Shown in pieces: positions 11,355 to 22,261 of a stretch of 64,000 nt of DNA. Source of the DNA: Juglans regia (lineage: Eukaryota; Streptophyta; Magnoliopsida; Fagales; Juglandaceae); assembly GCF_001411555.2 (NCBI RefSeq), contig NC_049912.1:23197722-23261721 (forward strand). Reading direction: 5' to 3'. Within the stretch, counting starts at the first letter, position 1. Every line of letters starts with the position of its first letter. A model generated the notes under the pieces. The model did no database searches. It saw only the letters and a program-made list of their open reading frames with translations, and was not told where the DNA came from. The translations under genes and the position numbers were made by a program.

Positions 11355-11644
11355 CCACGCATCGACGTAGCATTGGACAGGCGAGGGGACGTCAGCCATC
11401 CCCTGTAGAGGATCTAGTTCCTCCGACGCAGCCTGAGCCAGGTCATGTCGGGAGTAGTAGTCAGCATACGTCGAGCACATCTGCAGGAGATTTGCGGCCT
11501 GCTTGGGTTGATGCGGTCATCTCACAGCTGACTGCGCATATCGATCATAAGATCGATCGATCGCTCGAGGCTATATCGGCGTCTGTTGCCGAACTCACCC
11601 ATCGTGTAACTATCCTCAACGACAAGGTTGATACCTTGACTTAG
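11351..11644 (+). CDS. coiled-coil C-terminal part of the transposon protein, frameshifted
   Basis: A 97-residue frame overlapping the previous stop by ATGA. It starts with a Pro/Ser-rich stretch and ends in a helical coiled-coil segment (SVAELTHRVTILNDKVDTLT). In this protein class a coiled coil usually follows the conserved domain in the same chain, so I read this as the C-terminus moved to another frame by a small indel. The relic at 60.1-61.2 kb reads on for about 15 more codons past this stop (GAG there, TAG here). Confidence 0.5.
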   Translation: MTTHRRSIGQARGRQPSPVEDLVPPTQPEPGHVGSSSQHTSSTSAGDLRPAWVDAVISQLTAHIDHKIDRSLEAISASVAELTHRVTILNDKVDTLT

Positions 11645-12184
11645 GAGGTACGGAGTTCGACTTTTGCGGATAACGTTATCATCTGACTGTTGTTTACTAC
11701 ATTTTATTAAATCTTGTATTTTATTTTTAATATTTGTAATGAAAAATATTATTGAATATTTCTACCGTTTGTTAATTTCAATTTTTAATCTTCTTTGATG
11801 TTATATTTTTCAACTTTAATACTAAATCACTGCATTTCAAATATATATAAACATAAATATATATTTATATATTACAAATTGTGTATATATAAATATATAC
11901 AATTCAATTTTTTAGACTTGTTCACAAATTATGCACAATAAAAACCACATTATTTTTAAATTAAAGTCATTTAATTTAAATTTACAATGAATGTTCGAAC
12001 GTTATTACTTAACGTTCGAACATTGACAGAAAATTTTTACGTTCGAACGTTAATTAATAACGTGCGAACGGTTGCGCCAAAACATTTTACATTCAAACGT
12101 AAACAGACATAACGTTCGAACATATATGTGACGTTCGAACGTATATTTCCCATATGTTGGAACGTAAAAAAATCTCATTCTATC
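11645..12184. repeat. 3' AT-rich region and palindrome cluster 4 of CACTA-1
   Basis: AT-rich up to about 11985, then ACGTTCGAACGT variants with perfect copies at 12039-12050 and 12131-12142. The layout matches 61230-61675 in the second family member. Confidence 0.75.
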
Positions 12185-12289
12185 TTTAGTGACGGTTTTC
12201 AGAAACTGTCACAGAAAATGCCTTTTAGTGACAATCTACGGACTGTCACAATTTCCCAACCGTCACTAAAAAGCAATTGTGTTGTAGTG
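12185..12289 (-). repeat. CACTA-1 right terminus and subterminal repeats
   Basis: GTGACGGTT and CTGTCACA motifs, then ACCGTCACTAAAAAGCAATT and the terminal TTGTAGTG at 12282-12289. The same end, a few substitutions apart, closes the second copy at 61750. Confidence 0.85.
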
Positions 12290-13390
12290 AATTCTGTGTT
12301 GCTATTGTCCTTGTTGAATACACTTGTTTCCATTGTTTCAATATCTAGTAACATTTGATGCACTCTGTTCAGTACTGATTTAGGTTCAATCAAAATGCTT
12401 TTGAAAATAAATTCATTCCTTCCCCACCACAAATTCCAAAAAAACTAGAGACAGTTCTTCCATTTATTTCTTTTGCAAGTTACTGAACATATCTTCTAAT
12501 AGTACCTTTAGACTCTTACATGATGCCTTGCTTTTTTGAATATTCATTGAGCATTGTCCCAAGATATCATTTGCCGAGATGCATTCTCATAGAATATGTT
12601 CTGTGGTTTCTGGTTCTTTTAAGCAAAGAGGAAAAATGTGATCTTCCAATGTCTTCTTCTTGCACAAGTTCACCTTACTAGGTAGAATGTTGAAACAAGC
12701 TCTCCACGAGAAATTTTTTGTAGCATGAGGGATATCTAGTTTCCATATTCTGGTCCAGTCTTCTACATTATAGGATTTTTGTGAACTTTGGCCTTTTTTA
12801 TTTTTTTTCTTTCTTTCTTGAAGCTTTCCTTGTAGATAATAAGCATTCCTAGCTGTAAATATTAATGTTTTGAATACCGTACCGGTGACCATTTCGATTG
12901 AGGCATTGAAACGAGATATTTCGGTATCGGTATTGTTTCAGATATCATTTTGGAATAGTTTATATATAAATAAATTATATATATAAATTATATTTCAAAA
13001 GAATAGTATATATATAAATTATAAATAGTTTGGTATGAATTTAGGGGTTTAAAAATAAACTTGTAGTTTGAAGAAATGAAATAAAAGAAGAAAAAGAAGA
13101 AAAAAAGTAAAGCCCGAAATATCGGTCGATACGGGCCGAAACGGCTGAAATTTTGACCGGTACGAAACTATACATTTCTCTGTACCAGCTACGTCATAGA
13201 AACGATATATTCCGACCATACCGGCCGGTACGGTATGAAATTCAAAACATTGGTAGATGTACCATCTTTTGTACTTCTCCACATCAGTTTGTCTAGCTTG
13301 TTGTAAAGGCTAATAGGAATCTGGCTTATTGTTTCAGCATCTTCCTTTGAAAAGACTTCTTTCATTAATTGAGGCAGTGCAACGAAAGGT
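12290..13390 (-). pseudogene. LINE fragment: reverse-transcriptase zinc-binding (zf-RVT) region
   Basis: Read on the minus strand, 13390-13252 encodes FSKEDAETISQIPISLYNKL and the GTST stretch that precedes a zf-RVT domain. After a MITE interruption, 12863-12590 continues with FTARNAYYL, IWKLDIPHATKNFSWRACFN and CKKKTLEDHIFPLC, the Trp/Cys pattern of the zinc-binding domain downstream of plant LINE RT. Further on, 12430-12295 carries the WWGRNEFIF segment that links to RNase H. It stops exactly at the CACTA-1 boundary. Stops and shifts mark it as a relic. Confidence 0.75.
12864..13251. mobile_element. MITE-like insertion within the LINE fragment
   Basis: Ends are inverted: AATGTTTTGAA at 12864 and TTCAAAACATT at 13241-13251, followed inward by ACCGTACCGG-type sequence on both sides. 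The LINE frame is interrupted between GTST and FTARNAYYL at these points. About 388 bp, non-coding. I do not see a clear target duplication. Confidence 0.6.
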
Positions 13391-14815
13391 AGCGAGGAAG
13401 AAAGGGGCAGAGAGGGTCGATCTCGAAGGGAAAGGGCTAAGAGGGCATACGACTCTTTGATTGTCTGTGGGTAAGCGTATTCAAATTATCGTATATTTTC
13501 CTATGTGGCTTCAGTTGAGTTGAGGGCTGATTTAGTGGGATTCTCAGCCCGACCGCTGGGAAGCAGTTCTCATTTTATTTAATTATGCAAGTATCTTGTC
13601 TAATTTTATTTACATAAGTACATGACATCCCTAATCTAAGGAAAGATGGTGTTACATTTTATCTCTCCCTTATCAATTTCTCCCTCCCGCTTTCTCTTCT
13701 TCCTTTTCCTCAGGATTTTAGCCGTCGTCCATCATTGCTAGCCCCTGCCCAGCCGTGAGCCACCAAGAACCACCTCGGCAACATTGCGAGTCACTAGCTG
13801 CACGTCGCGCCCCTTCTTAACCGCAAACCACCACTTGCATCGCACCAGCAAGCCACCCAGTCTACCTCCACCTTGAGTAGCACCATAACAGCCACAACAA
13901 TAGCATAGACAACACCGATCGCCACCACCATGATGGTCAGCCACCAACCATCGTGAGCAACAACCATTGCAAGCCCACCTACACTGCTCCACCCAAAATC
14001 ATGATCGAAGAACGATGAAACCAGAGTAAACCACCACCCTGATAGCCCTTGCCCCTGCACCCTGAGCTCGTTGTCGCCATCCATCACCATTAGGTAAAGA
14101 TCTTATCTTCGGTTTCTGTCTCCTTCGGGTGGCGGGCACACTGCGACGCCATTGTGGCTAGGGGGTTTCTTGCTAGCCATCACCTATCTCGCATGGGAGA
14201 TATGTTGTCTGCATTGGTGGGGTAGGTTCGAGCTTGCCATGGGGTGATGAGTGTCATGTTGGCGACAGAAATCGCCTCTAGTGGTTTCTGAGGTCTCTCC
14301 CGATGGGCCTCGTGCCTAACGGCGTGCCAACTCCACCCTCGATATTGAGCATCAAATTTATGTGCGCAGTGCCATCAATGCACCAACGAAAGGAAAAATG
14401 GCTGAAACGTAGTTTTCTACCTCAAACAAAATTTACTGTTGATAAGGCGATGGGAATCGTGGGATGGATATATAAAAGAATATTTGATGAAACACAACAA
14501 TCAAATTGCTTTGTACCAAAATAAAAACTAACCAATGGTAAAATAAAATCACTCATGCATTACCGCTTCAGTGCACAGAATTTCAGGAAAATAAATATTC
14601 ATTCACCGGAACTACTGTAGCCATGATTGACCAAAATAAATATTATGCTTATTTATTTAAACAGAGCGAAACCAACAACAAAAGCTACAAGAAATCCATT
14701 ATCTTGTGAAATTGAAACTCATCAATCACTAAGATCCACAAATCCAGTTATCCATAATAACTAGCCTTCCAAACGTAGCAGCAATTAATGAAATTCAATC
14801 TTAACGAGCTAGGTT
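13391..14815. other. unassigned region with a GC-rich CCACCA-rich block
   Basis: 13700-14110 is rich in CCACC/CACCA triplets and open in several frames because of composition, not coding. A pyrimidine-rich stretch (13660-13715) precedes it. It may be the leader of a degraded element or gene. The ORF at 14303-14524 has no recognisable similarity. Confidence 0.4.
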
Positions 14816-14819
14816 TGGT

Positions 14820-14999
14820 TTATAAATCCATCTTAATTCATCTGAACTCATCATTATAATTTTTTTAAATTTTAATATAAAATATAATAAATAATTTAAC
14901 TTTTTCAAATTTCAAAATAATAATAATATTAAAAAATAATAATCTAACGATATTTTATCATCTTAACTCAACTCAATTCAACATTCCAATACAGCCTAA
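14820..14999. mobile_element. AT-rich MITE, TTAGGC family, copy 1
   Basis: The right end, reverse complemented, is TTAGGCTGTATTGGAATG; the left end CTAGGTTTGGTTTA is a diverged partner. The interior has TAAAATATAATAAATAATT and AATAATAATATTAAAAAATA. Better and poorer copies are at 43839-44034, 47310-47470 and 36110-36290. Confidence 0.6.
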
Positions 15000-15193
15000 T
15001 ACTTCGTACTTAAAATCAACGCAGTAAACCAGCCCTTCAACATTACAACGCTCGGGGATATATATAAATATTTATATATATAAATTTTGCTATTCATTAA
15101 TATCTTCACACAATACATATTACATTTTATTTATCTAATATAATTTATACGATAAAAAATAAAAAAAAAATAATATGTGATTTGCGAAAATAA

Positions 15194-15196
<3 letters not shown>

Positions 15197-15233
<37 letters not shown>
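15197..15233. repeat. (AT)n microsatellite
   Basis: About 18 uninterrupted AT units upstream of TIR-A. Similar (AT)n tracts occur at 61939-61978, 55966-55990, 57112-57136 and at the window end. Confidence 0.95.
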
Positions 15234-15235
<2 letters not shown>

Positions 15236-15429
15236 GTACTTTGTTCTTCTGCCGTTTCTCCCGTATGCTGTGGCCACTGGCTCTCTCCACCACGTCAGGT
15301 CTGAAGTGAAAAAGCCAGTGAGTTAGCTGTCCATCACATTTAGAATCTCTAGGAGAGGCACTGAGTATCATTAGAATATCATTCTCTTTCTTTTCAAATA
15401 ATAAATTCAACGGGAGCTTCGATTGCCAA

Positions 15430-15615
15430 GTGAAACCACAATATAAAATTAAAAATCCGATCGAATCCACAACAAATTTTACGGGAGTTTTGTTGGGTAT
15501 CGGAAGTTTTGTTTTCAATGTTCGCTTAAAATTTCCTATCTTTTAACTTCCACGCATTGCAATACTCATGGAAGATGGCGTTTTAATTCGAACGCGTACT
15601 GGCATGCGGCATTAC
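15430..15615. repeat. 5' flank block of TIR-A, duplicated at 18170-18365
   Basis: Shares TTTTAACTTCCACGCATTGC and ATGGAAGATGGCGTTTT with the 18.2-kb copy, in the same order and orientation. It includes the sequence just upstream of TIR-A and probably promoter DNA. Confidence 0.75.
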
Positions 15616-15658
15616 TCTTACATAGCTGCTGCTTAGGTTATTTTTATAATTAAGAGTA

Positions 15659-16413
15659 ATGCTAATCGCAGGGAAAGTAGCGGTGATAGCAGCCACGTCG
15701 AGGTTACAAGCTTTGTCCAAGTGCTTTTCTCGTCCTTACTGCAGGCCGAACCATATCCAAACAGTACCTGTACCAGTACCCCCACACGACGTGTTCATAA
15801 GCCACCGGGGGCCCGATACCAGAAGAAACCTTTCTGGTTTACTCTACGACCACCTTCTCCGGCTTGGGCATAGGCCTTTCCTCGACTACCGAAACATGAA
15901 AGCCGGTGACAAGTTGTCGGAAAAGATCGATACCGCCATTCGAGATTGTAAAGTTGGTGTTGTAGTTTTCTCACCCAGATTTTGTGAGTCCTCCTATTGT
16001 CTTCATGAGTTGACTCTGCTAATAGACTACAAGAAAAGGGTTATACCCATCTTTTATAATGTCAAACCGTCCCAGCTTCGGGTTGGGGACATATACAATG
16101 GAACTTGTGTTTCAGATCAGAAAGAGCTTGAGATCAGATTCAGCAGAGCACTTGAAGAAGCTAAAAATATCGTTGGACTTGACTTCAATTCATCAAAAGG
16201 GTCATTTTCTTTCTTTCTCCCTTTATCTTATCTTGATTGGTCTTTTCAATGACTGAAAAAATATTTCGTATATTTTGTTATCTGGTTTTGTAGAATAGAA
16301 TGTCTCTAATATTGCTCTATCTTTTTTGTTCTCTTTTCGTTTTCAGATATTGGTCAGAATTCCTACAGAGTGCTTCTGATGCCATCATAGAGCAGATCAG
16401 TCAGAGTTCCTGA
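15659..16413 (+). CDS. TIR-A: TIR-domain-only protein, two exons, intact
   Basis: Join 15659-16200 and 16347-16413, giving 202 residues. Exon 1 starts MLIAGKVAVIAATSR and the TIR domain begins near residue 43 (DVFISHRGPDTRRN), then FLDYRNMKAGDKLSEKI, VGVVVFSPRFCESSYC and IPIFYNVKPSQLRVG. The putative catalytic Glu of plant TIR NADases is present in CLHEL. The intron has a GT donor after codon bases GG and a TTTTCAG acceptor; exon 2 reads YWSEFLQSASDAIIEQI and stops. No NB-ARC or LRR follows, so it resembles plant TIR-only immune proteins whose enzymatic products signal through EDS1. NAD cleavage and cell-death signalling are inferred from the family. It is the only intact one of four TIR traces here. 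Confidence 0.85.
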
Positions 16414-17540
16414 AAGTGTATAAAAAATATTCTAGTATGGTACGTCTGTCGAAAACTCAAGTTTCTGATTAGATATCTGTGATTCTGTATCCCGGACCTT
16501 GGGAGTTAAGCAATTTTTTTAAAGTAGTTGGGGGATTGCACCCCAACCTTTAGACCCCTTGGCGCTTCTCTGAACCAGGGGGTCCCTAAGAGCCGGGAGT
16601 GGTGCACTGGTGCCATTCGGCGCAACCATTGGCTCTCCCAACCCCTAAACAATCAAACATATACATAGTACACGAGCCGTGATAGAGATAAAGATCGGAG
16701 ACAGGATACGGAAAGTCAACGGTATCCGGATTATTGTTCACGCACTTTTGCCTTCTCTGCGTCCAGTGTCCTTGAAAAATTCCATGTCTGAAGAATTAGT
16801 TTTCAAGTTTCTCTCGTTTTCTGGCAAACCAAACAGAACATATATATATATATATATAGCTTCGAATCACACCTCGAAAAAGATTTGGTTGGGAGCGTAT
16901 ATAGGGGAAGAGAATAATTAGGAGCAGATCGAAGCAGAATATTATTACTGTTGAGTATATAATACACACAGACGCGTATAGTACTGAAACGTACGGTTTT
17001 ATTTGAAGTTTTTTTTATTTTTGATGATCAGGTAGAAACGTGATTGCCTTGAAATTAAATTCATGTGTCACGTGTGCGAGAATTTTATGGTAGTTGCAGA
17101 TCTGCTAAGAGGACCAGCTCTTAATATCATAAATTATATATATGATCAATGTGTGACAATCTATTTCAATGTTCATTTCAGTATATATATCATGTGTAAC
17201 GCAACTGGCTGCTTGTGTTGGATGGAGATTCCCAAAGGAGGAAAGACGTAAAACGCCAATGTGCCTGTTCGGCGGTTCTCTTTCTTCGGACGTGGATGTG
17301 TTTTATTATTTTGTCAATATAATAATTGTAAGTTAAGACTTAAATTATGTATCTACATTTGGATAATTGTGATCGAAGACGTACGCGTAGAAATTAAGTC
17401 ATGTTAAGTCGTTGACTGTTCGTTTTCTACAACTAACTGTGGCTACTATGATCTGATATATCTTGTTGACCTCGGGGCATGTTTATGTATATGTAAATAT
17501 ATACAAAACCACTTAATCATTCTGACAACAAATGGAGTGG
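16414..17540. other. 3' flank of TIR-A, including duplicated block 16664-16830
   Basis: 16664-16830 (ACATAGTACACGAGCC ... TTGTTCACGCACTTTTGCC) recurs directly at 18386-18520 and inverted at about 20870-21035. An insertion-like segment at about 16500-16660 has no copy in the other blocks. 16839-16857 is a short (TA)n. No further gene seen. Confidence 0.6.
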
Positions 17541-18169
17541 TTAAAGAAGCATTTAATAGCTAGCTAGCGAGGACTTCCGAGTAACTTCGATAGGCACGGC
17601 GAGCAAGAATGTCCAAATATATACCGTTTGACTGTTTTAGTGGAAACTCTCTTAAGTTATCTCCCAATTGGATTTGAAGGCCCCTCAAATACGCCAACTT
17701 TCCATGCCTATCTGGTTTTTTATAAATTTTTTTCTTTTTCCTTGAAAAAATTAGGGGATAAGTGTTGGAATTTTTTATTGTTGGTTCCATCGCTGTTAAT
17801 TCACTACAAGAGATTGTATTTTTTGAGATGAAAATTTTCTCGAATCTCTTGCAAATGTTGCATTGTACGGACATGAGAGAGAGGGGGATGAAAATAGCAC
17901 TTGCTTTGAGGAGAGAGAGGGACGAAAATTATTGAGGAGAGAGAGGGGAAGGGAGAAAGAGAAGAGACAGCAACAAATGTCAAAGGAGGTGAATGGGAGA
18001 GATAAGCTGCAATCGGTTTTATTTTTTAATTGTGAGAATCCATACGAGGCATAATATTATTGGACGGACGACTATATTCGAGAACGACATTAAACGCCAC
18101 ACAGCCCAAAAAAAAAAGAAGAGTGTGAGCTTTGAACGGCGCCATGCGTGTTTTAAAATTAAGAGTTGC
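17541..18169. other. non-coding mosaic sequence
   Basis: The stretch around 17770-17815 (TTGTTGGTTCCATCGCTGTT) recurs at about 19365-19390. 17870-17980 is GA-rich simple sequence (GAGAGAGAGGG). Short ORFs here look spurious. Confidence 0.5.
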
Positions 18170-18575
18170 CCGCGAAACCACAATATAAATCCGATCAAAG
18201 GACGATGCTACTTAGTACTTAAAGTACTTACTTACCACAAGGTTTTTGCATGGTGACTTGGTGTCGAAAGTTTTGTTTTTCCATTTTCGCTCAAAATCTT
18301 CGTTCTTTTAACTTCCACGCATTGCAATTGTCATGGAAGATGGCGTTTTGATTTGAACACGTACTGTTAGGCAGTAATCCAAAAATACAATACATAGTAC
18401 ACGAGCCGCGATAGAGATACAGAACGGAGACAGGACGCGAAAAGGCAAAAGGTGGATTATTGTTCACGCACTTTTGCCTTCTCTGCATCCGATGTCCTTG
18501 CAAAAGTCCATGTTTGAACATTTGTACATACACACCCATCCACCCACTTACCCACGTTGGTATGTGTACAGAGGC
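18170..18575. repeat. gene-less copy of the TIR-A flanks
   Basis: 18170-18365 matches the 5' flank of TIR-A (15430-15615) and 18386-18520 matches its 3' flank (16664-16830), in the same orientation, but only about 20 bp separate them. The roughly 1 kb holding the TIR gene is absent. 18520-18575 extends into a segment that also recurs inverted near 20690-20735. Confidence 0.7.
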
Positions 18576-20689
18576 GAAACTAGAATTTAGTGAGTGGGGA
18601 GCGATTAACAAAATGTATTATATGTAGAGGTAAACAATAACTAACATTTAAGGTTGTAAAGTGTGTCACCGATATTAATTTAATATTAACCATATAAGAT
18701 TGTTATCTAGGGACAAACTAAATTATTAAAGTCACTCATCTAAATCTCTCACTTGAACTCCATCCGACTCAATTGAACAATAAAAGTTAAGATAGAAACA
18801 ACCATGTAAGATTTTTTGAAACAAATGATAAAAATTAAGTAAATAAAATTTTTTTTTTGTTGAATCTAAAATTGAATATTGTATAGTCTTTATAATATAA
18901 ATAGAAATAACTATATGAGATTTCTTACATTCACTCCTAATTATTAACTCTATAGTAGTATATATATACTTACTAACAAAATTAATCTAAACAAGTTAGC
19001 TAGTAGAAGACTTGAAAGGAAAAATTTAAATAAAAAAAAAAAAAATGAGATTATAAATTTTCCAAATAGCTTATAAAAAGAGACCCATAGATTTTCTCAT
19101 CTATTAATATACCGCCTTCCCCCTTTTTTTTTTTTTTCCAAAGCAAGCATTCAATATAACGCCTGCTTCACGTGTGCTTTTCATGCGTATCGTTTTAATT
19201 TGTTGCCTAGCGACATTTTCCTGTCTCCATAGCTAGCGCATGCACAGTACTTTTACTGATGAACATGTCAATTATCATATCAACCAGCTGTGATAATCTA
19301 TTTTAGTTTTGTTTCTTTCCGGCCCCTTGAAAATTTTGAAGTGATAAGCAGTGTTGAGATTTTGTCTTGTTGGTTCCATCGCTGTTAATTAACTCAAATT
19401 TTTTCTGGTCTTAATTAATAGGACTATAATCTCTTTCGGTTTTACTCAAATTTGATTTTTTTTTTCAAAAAAAAAAAAAAACCAGCTCGGGCGACCTGCT
19501 TTTCAATTTCTTGTCATTTGACTTTTTTCTGTGTTTTTTTTCAAGTAATTTTTAAATTATTTTAAACATTTTTTATAAAAAAATTTACAAACTCATTTAA
19601 AAATATTTTTTTATTAATTAAGTAAAAAAATTTTAAAAAATAAAATAAAATAGAGACCAGTGACTTACAGTCATGGATGTCATTAATTAACCCAGACTTC
19701 CTGTTAGGACCAGTTATATATATAAAGCTTTTTTTGTCCTGATTCAGAATGATTTGCTGCGTAGTCATCACGTTCAAGCATTTAACAATAACTATCACGG
19801 TCCAGATGACGGAATATTGTGAATCCAGCTTTTGGACCGGTGCCTGCATGCATGATGCAAACTCGTTAATTTTGGAAATGTGGCTGATATTCGCAGGACA
19901 GACTCACATGAGCACAGGGATATGGGACGCCGATTAATTAGAGAAGGCAATACCATCTTGGGTTTGGAGCCCCTAGAGTGAACAATATCATTGTTGACAG
20001 CATAGTAACTCATGCATATGATACCTATCAATGTAATTAGATAACCACTCTATTCTCTAATTAAACTTCACAACAATGAGATATTATTTACCTAAGAGAG
20101 CCATAAAATAATGAAATTCCAAAAAAATAAAAAATAAAATTTGAGTAAAACCGAAAGAGATTCCTGAAAAAAATTTGAGAGAAAATGTGGGAAATTCCAA
20201 AAGCTGGTGTCTGCATGATGCAATCCAGTGATGACAATAACTGGAATGGATACGTACGGAGCAATCATTCTAGATCAGGACAATAACTGATATTGTTAAA
20301 TGATGTGATGATGGTCCAGATGACGAAAAAAAGAAAAAAAAAAGCAGTTTTGACACGCAGCACACTAATTTCTGTGCTGCATGTCCTGCTTTTGGTATTT
20401 CCCATGTCGTCGCTGGATGTCCAAAAGTTATATATATTTATATATTTATATATTTATATATTTATATTTTTTTTAAAATAATATTAAAAAGAAATCATTA
20501 TAATAATGTACATTTTATATTTATTGTGTGACTCTAGTTAATTATTTTCAACACTCACTTAAAAAAATATATAATTTAGATGATGTCATATTATGTATAT
20601 AAAATAAATATTTCTATTAATAATTTCTATCTATATATATTTTTTTCATCATCTGGACCGTCATCACATTCAAGCATTTAAAACAATAC
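18576..20689. other. AT-rich spacer with internal inverted fragments
   Basis: No gene seen. 19380-19460 (CTCTTTCGGTTTTACTCAAA) recurs inverted at about 20130-20190. 19750-19815, 20290-20325 and 20648-20693 share fragments around GGTCCAGATGACG, in both orientations. 19500-19690 is related, inverted, to about 34850-35005, and a similar stretch is near 47990-48110. The region looks like repeatedly duplicated TIR-locus flank. Confidence 0.55.
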
Positions 20690-21040
20690 ACATACAAACC
20701 TGGTAAGTGGGTGGATGGGTGTGTACAAATGTTTATAGTTATAAATTGTATAAAATATTATACAATCGTTTTTAAAAAGAATGAGATTATTATTAAAAAA
20801 TTAATTTATTTTTATATAAATTTTATATTTATTTATTTATTTTTAAAATGACTGGTTGACGTTTATATACTCTGCAAATATAATTTCTCAAATACTTCAG
20901 ACACGGACTTTTTGCAAAGACATCGGACGCAAAGAAGGCAAAAGTGCGTTAACAATAATCCACTTTTGCCTTTTCGCGTCTTGTCTCTCCGATCTGTATC
21001 TCGATCGCGGCTCTTGTACTATGTATTATATGTTTGATTG
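20690..21040. repeat. inverted copy of the 18386-18575 block, split by a MITE
   Basis: 20690-20733 and 20870-21035 are reverse complements of 18520-18575 and 18386-18520. Between them lies a small AT-rich MITE (about 20735-20885) of the family also found at 37505-37650 and 52455-52634. Confidence 0.7.
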
Positions 21041-22034
21041 TTATTTCATAATTAAAATAACAAGTTTTGATATTGCATATTGGTTAGAAAAATCATCTTC
21101 ACACTAAATATTACATATAATTTTTTTATTTTATTTTTTTCTCTTATTAAATATGTGGTGTTTTGATGAAAAGTAGAAGAAATTATTAGTATAAGAAGAA
21201 TAAAATAAAATAAAAATAAAAATAATGTATAATTTATAAGGATGATGAGGATAAAACTCTTTAATTATTATTTGGCAAAAGTTATTCAGACTTCTGGGAT
21301 GCTCTTTAAACCAAAAATATCCCAAAGTTAGACCGCATAAAGGGTGGTGCTACGGCTCTCGCTGGGGCTGCAGCATGTATTTACTATTTACATATATATA
21401 TTTTTTTCAAGTTGTTTTTTATATAGATTTTTTTAATATTTTTTAATATTTTTAAAATATAAAATAAATTAAAAACATCATTAAAAATATTTTTTTAATC
21501 AAAAAGTAAAAAAAAATTATTAAAAAATATTTTCTTAATCACAAACTAAAATAAAAATTATAAAAAATATTTTTTATTTTACTTCATAATTAAGAAAGTA
21601 TTATTTAATAATATTATAATTTTTTTTATAAATGATGATGTTAGAGCCACCGTTGGGGCTTCCTTGGGAGCTCCCGCTGGCTCTAACATAACGTTTTTTC
21701 ATGTATTTTTTTAAGTTATTTTTTATATAGATGTTTTTAATACTTTTAAATATTTTTAAAAAATTAAATAAATTTAAAACATCATTAAAAAATACTTTCT
21801 TAACCAGAAAGTAAAAAAAAATTATTAAAAAACACTTCCTTAATTACGAAGTAAAATAAAAAAATATTTTAATATTTTATTTGGTGATTAAGAAAGTAAT
21901 TTTCAATAATTTAATAAATTTTTTATTTTTTTAAAATATTTAAAATTATTAAAAAAATCTATATAAAAAAAAAAAAAACATATAAAATAATACAGGAGCC
22001 CCCCGCTGGGGGCTCCGGGGCCTCTAGCATTATT
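21041..22034. repeat. two tandem copies of an AT-rich MITE-like sequence
   Basis: About 21400-21640 and 21705-21960 align over most of their length (TATATAGATKTTTTTAATA, AACATCATTAAAAA, CTTAATYACRAA). They are flanked and separated by GC-rich boundary sequence carrying GGGGCT / AGCCCC motifs (21345-21375, 21650-21690, 22000-22025), which look like inverted element ends. Confidence 0.55.
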
Positions 22035-22153
22035 CTCTCATAAATTGACATTCACGTCAGACCTGACATTGTGAGGGCCAGTCGGCGCTTACGGTACCTT
22101 TTTTTTTTTTTTTTTTTTTTTAAATCTGGGCACTTACGGTACTAGAATCGTTG
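22035..22153. repeat. left arm of a distant inverted repeat (partner 29178-29245)
   Basis: AAATTGACATTCACGTCAGA and GGGCCAGTCGGCGCTTACGG match the reverse complement of 29178-29245. The tail GGCACTTACGGTACTAGAAT at about 22130-22150 is also matched there; a poly-T run (22099-22121) splits the left arm. This suggests the ends of an older element into which CACTA-2 later jumped. Confidence 0.65.
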
Positions 22154-22261
22154 AAAGGGGCACTTTCTTTCCTTCTTTTTTATTATAATTGATTGCATGA
22201 GAATCTTATAGGAACATGCATGGCATTGGAGAGTTCCAAATTCTACAAGAAAAATGGCCTT

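Larger units (their letters stand above)
5157..12289. mobile_element. CACTA-1: 7.1-kb CACTA-type DNA transposon, non-autonomous
   Basis: The left end is CACTACAACAGAAT. The right end, reverse complemented, is CACTACAACACAAT. Inside both ends are repeats of a GTGACGGTT / AACCGTCAC motif, the subterminal repeat structure of En/Spm elements. The 3-bp flanks are tat and aat, an imperfect target duplication. No TNPD/TNP2-type transposase is present. Contents are a coiled-coil ORF (minus, left), tandem arrays, palindrome clusters, and a plant-transposon-protein gene (plus, right). It abuts LINE sequence on the right. A second family member occupies 57.6-61.75 kb. Confidence 0.85.

Noticed and set aside
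13049..13282. 77-residue minus-strand ORF
   Set aside because: Lies wholly inside the MITE and is made of its imperfect inverted ACCGG motifs.
15135..15518. 127-residue minus-strand ORF upstream of TIR-A
   Set aside because: Includes an (AT)n-derived Tyr-Ile run and no recognisable domain; it overlaps the duplicated flank.
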